Shown in pieces: positions 62,870 through 64,000 of a stretch of DNA of 64,000 nucleotides. Both the position numbers and the translations under genes were made by a program. The notes beneath the pieces are model-generated. The model saw nothing but the letters and a program-made list of their open reading frames with translations, made no database searches and was not told the DNA's origin. Origin of the DNA: Marinobacter litoralis (GTDB lineage Bacteria; Pseudomonadota; Gammaproteobacteria; Pseudomonadales; Oleiphilaceae); the NCBI RefSeq assembly GCF_016427555.1, contig NZ_JAELVS010000003.1, positions 150,550-214,549 on the forward strand. Reading direction: 5' to 3'. Every line of letters begins with the position of its first letter. Within the stretch, counting starts at the first letter, position 1.

Positions 62870-62908
62870 CTACAAACACCTTCTGTTATGACTGACACCC
62901 CGTTCAGA

Positions 62909-64000
62909 TCAGGGGTTAACTTGTTGCACGGCGATGTAACGTTGGCTGCGTTTAGTCCGGTCTTCAACACGACCAACCAGCTGCCCACAAGCCGCATCAA
63001 TATCATCACCGCGAGGTGTGCGAACCGTTGTCACGTACCCCGCTTCCGTCAACGCATTCTGGAACCGTCTTGTTGCGTTCATGCTCGGGCGTTCGAAATC
63101 ACTTTCCGGAAACGGATTGAATGGAATCAGGTTGATCTTGCACGGCAACCCTTTCAAAACAACCGCCAACTCTTTTGCATGCTCCAGCTTGTCGTTTACG
63201 CCTTGAATCACTGTGTATTCAATGGTCGCCTTCCGCTTATCCGGCAATCTGGAGAGATAACGGCGGGTAGCCGCCAACAACTCCGAAATTGGATACTTTT
63301 TATTCAGCGGAACCAACTGGTTACGCAGCTCATCATTAGGCGCATGCAGCGAGATGGCCAGTGAAACATCGGTAACCTCACCCAGACGATCCAACGCTGG
63401 AACCACCCCGGATGTACTCAGTGTGACCCGCCGCTTGGATATCCCGTAGGCGAGATCTTCCATCATGAGGTTCATGGCATCGACAACGTTGTCAAAATTG
63501 AGCAGTGGCTCACCCATGCCCATCATGACAACATTGGTGATCGGTCGGCTGCTTGGCTCGTAAGGCATGAATGCTTTGCGAGCGACCCAAACCTGACCGA
63601 TGATTTCAGCGGCAGTAAGATTGCGGTTAAATCCACGCTTACCGGTTGAACAGAAGGTGCAGTCAAGGCTGCATCCGATCTGTGAAGAAACACACAGTGT
63701 ACCTCGCTCACCATCGGGAATGAGAACGGTTTCAACATTGTTACCGTTGTCCATTCGCATGACCCATTTACGGGTACCGTCTTTGGAGGTTTCGTCGTAA
63801 ACCACCTCCGGCCCACGCACCTCAGCAATAACCTTGAGCTTCTCGCGCAAGGCAACGCTCATATTGGTCATTTGATCGAAGTCATCAACACCACGCTGAT
63901 GGATCCACTGCAAGACCTGCTGCGCACGAAATTTCTTTTCGCCCAGAGTCTCGAAGAAAGCCTCCAGCTTCGCTTTTGGCAGTCCGAGAAGATTGGTTTT
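62909..64000 (-). CDS. rlmN: 23S rRNA/tRNA adenine C2-methyltransferase RlmN (5' end cut by window)
   Basis: RlmN methylates C2 of A2503 in 23S rRNA and A37 in some tRNAs by a radical SAM mechanism. The visible 363 residues read from the window edge ([20 protein letters not shown]) through the radical SAM motif [11 protein letters not shown] (C-x3-C-x2-C), [13 protein letters not shown] and the resolving region DIDAACGQL. The first full codon at the edge is in frame, and the start codon lies outside; only a few N-terminal residues are missing. An internal TTG at 63913 is not the real start. Confidence 0.96.
   Translation of the reverse strand, partial: KTNLLGLPKAKLEAFFETLGEKKFRAQQVLQWIHQRGVDDFDQMTNMSVALREKLKVIAEVRGPEVVYDETSKDGTRKWVMRMDNGNNVETVLIPDGERGTLCVSSQIGCSLDCTFCSTGKRGFNRNLTAAEIIGQVWVARKAFMPYEPSSRPITNVVMMGMGEPLLNFDNVVDAMNLMMEDLAYGISKRRVTLSTSGVVPALDRLGEVTDVSLAISLHAPNDELRNQLVPLNKKYPISELLAATRRYLSRLPDKRKATIEYTVIQGVNDKLEHAKELAVVLKGLPCKINLIPFNPFPESDFERPSMNATRRFQNALTEAGYVTTVRTPRGDDIDAACGQLVGRVEDRTKRSQRYIAVQQVNP

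Overview
This 64 kb window is chromosomal core DNA from a motile, respiratory gammaproteobacterium. Gene content and order (cheV/flgAMN, smc-zipA-ligA, rluB-scpB-scpA-trpS, sdhCDAB-sucAB-lpd-sucCD facing gltA, fadBA, ackA-pta, rlmN-pilW-rodZ-ispG-hisS-yfgM-bamB-der) resemble Marinobacter and its relatives most closely. That placement comes from remembered gene order and protein likeness, not from a search. I see no insertion sequence, prophage, CRISPR array, integrase or rRNA. Almost every base lies in a recognisable gene or a short intergenic region.

Layout. 0-2 kb: flagellar edge, with cheV (cut by the window) divergent from flgA, then flgM-flgN. 2-9 kb: less familiar genes, namely a small MshEN-domain protein, a periplasmic cyclophilin overlapping mnmC, a two-CBS-domain protein and a large Calx-beta/beta-propeller lipoprotein. 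9-21 kb: chromosome and division block (ligA, zipA, smc, a GntR regulator, a diguanylate cyclase, rluB, scpB, scpA, trpS). 21-35 kb: the TCA block on the minus strand with gltA divergent, then a beta-hydroxyacid dehydrogenase. 35-42 kb: topA and fadBA. 42-49 kb: small mixed genes, including a universal stress protein, Uup, a MOSC protein, tRNA-Gly, a DUF924 protein, a CbiX-like chelatase, a YfcH-like epimerase and tRNA-Glu. 49-55 kb: a GGDEF-EAL protein, ackA and pta. 55-64 kb: the der-to-rlmN gene string.

How the genes work together: the TCA genes give the 2-oxoglutarate-to-fumarate steps, citrate synthase and succinyl-CoA synthetase in one locus. FadBA feeds acetyl-CoA in, and AckA-Pta interconverts acetyl-CoA and acetate. 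SMC with ScpA and ScpB forms the condensin complex, encoded within 8 kb. FlgM and FlgN control and chaperone late flagellar assembly.

The most interesting points are regulatory or small. (1) An almost perfect sigma-28 (FliA) promoter lies upstream of the uncharacterised CBS protein, suggesting it belongs to the flagellar regulon. (2) A 51-residue membrane ORF at 48985-49140 resembles the cbb3 oxidase subunit CcoM and has a perfect ANR/FNR box upstream. (3) The MshEN-domain gene has a GTG start and an exact sigma-28 -10 element. (4) Tryptophanyl-tRNA synthetase carries a cysteine pattern like the iron-sulfur type. (5) A PsrA-like operator sits in front of fadBA. I found no clear multi-gene novel system.
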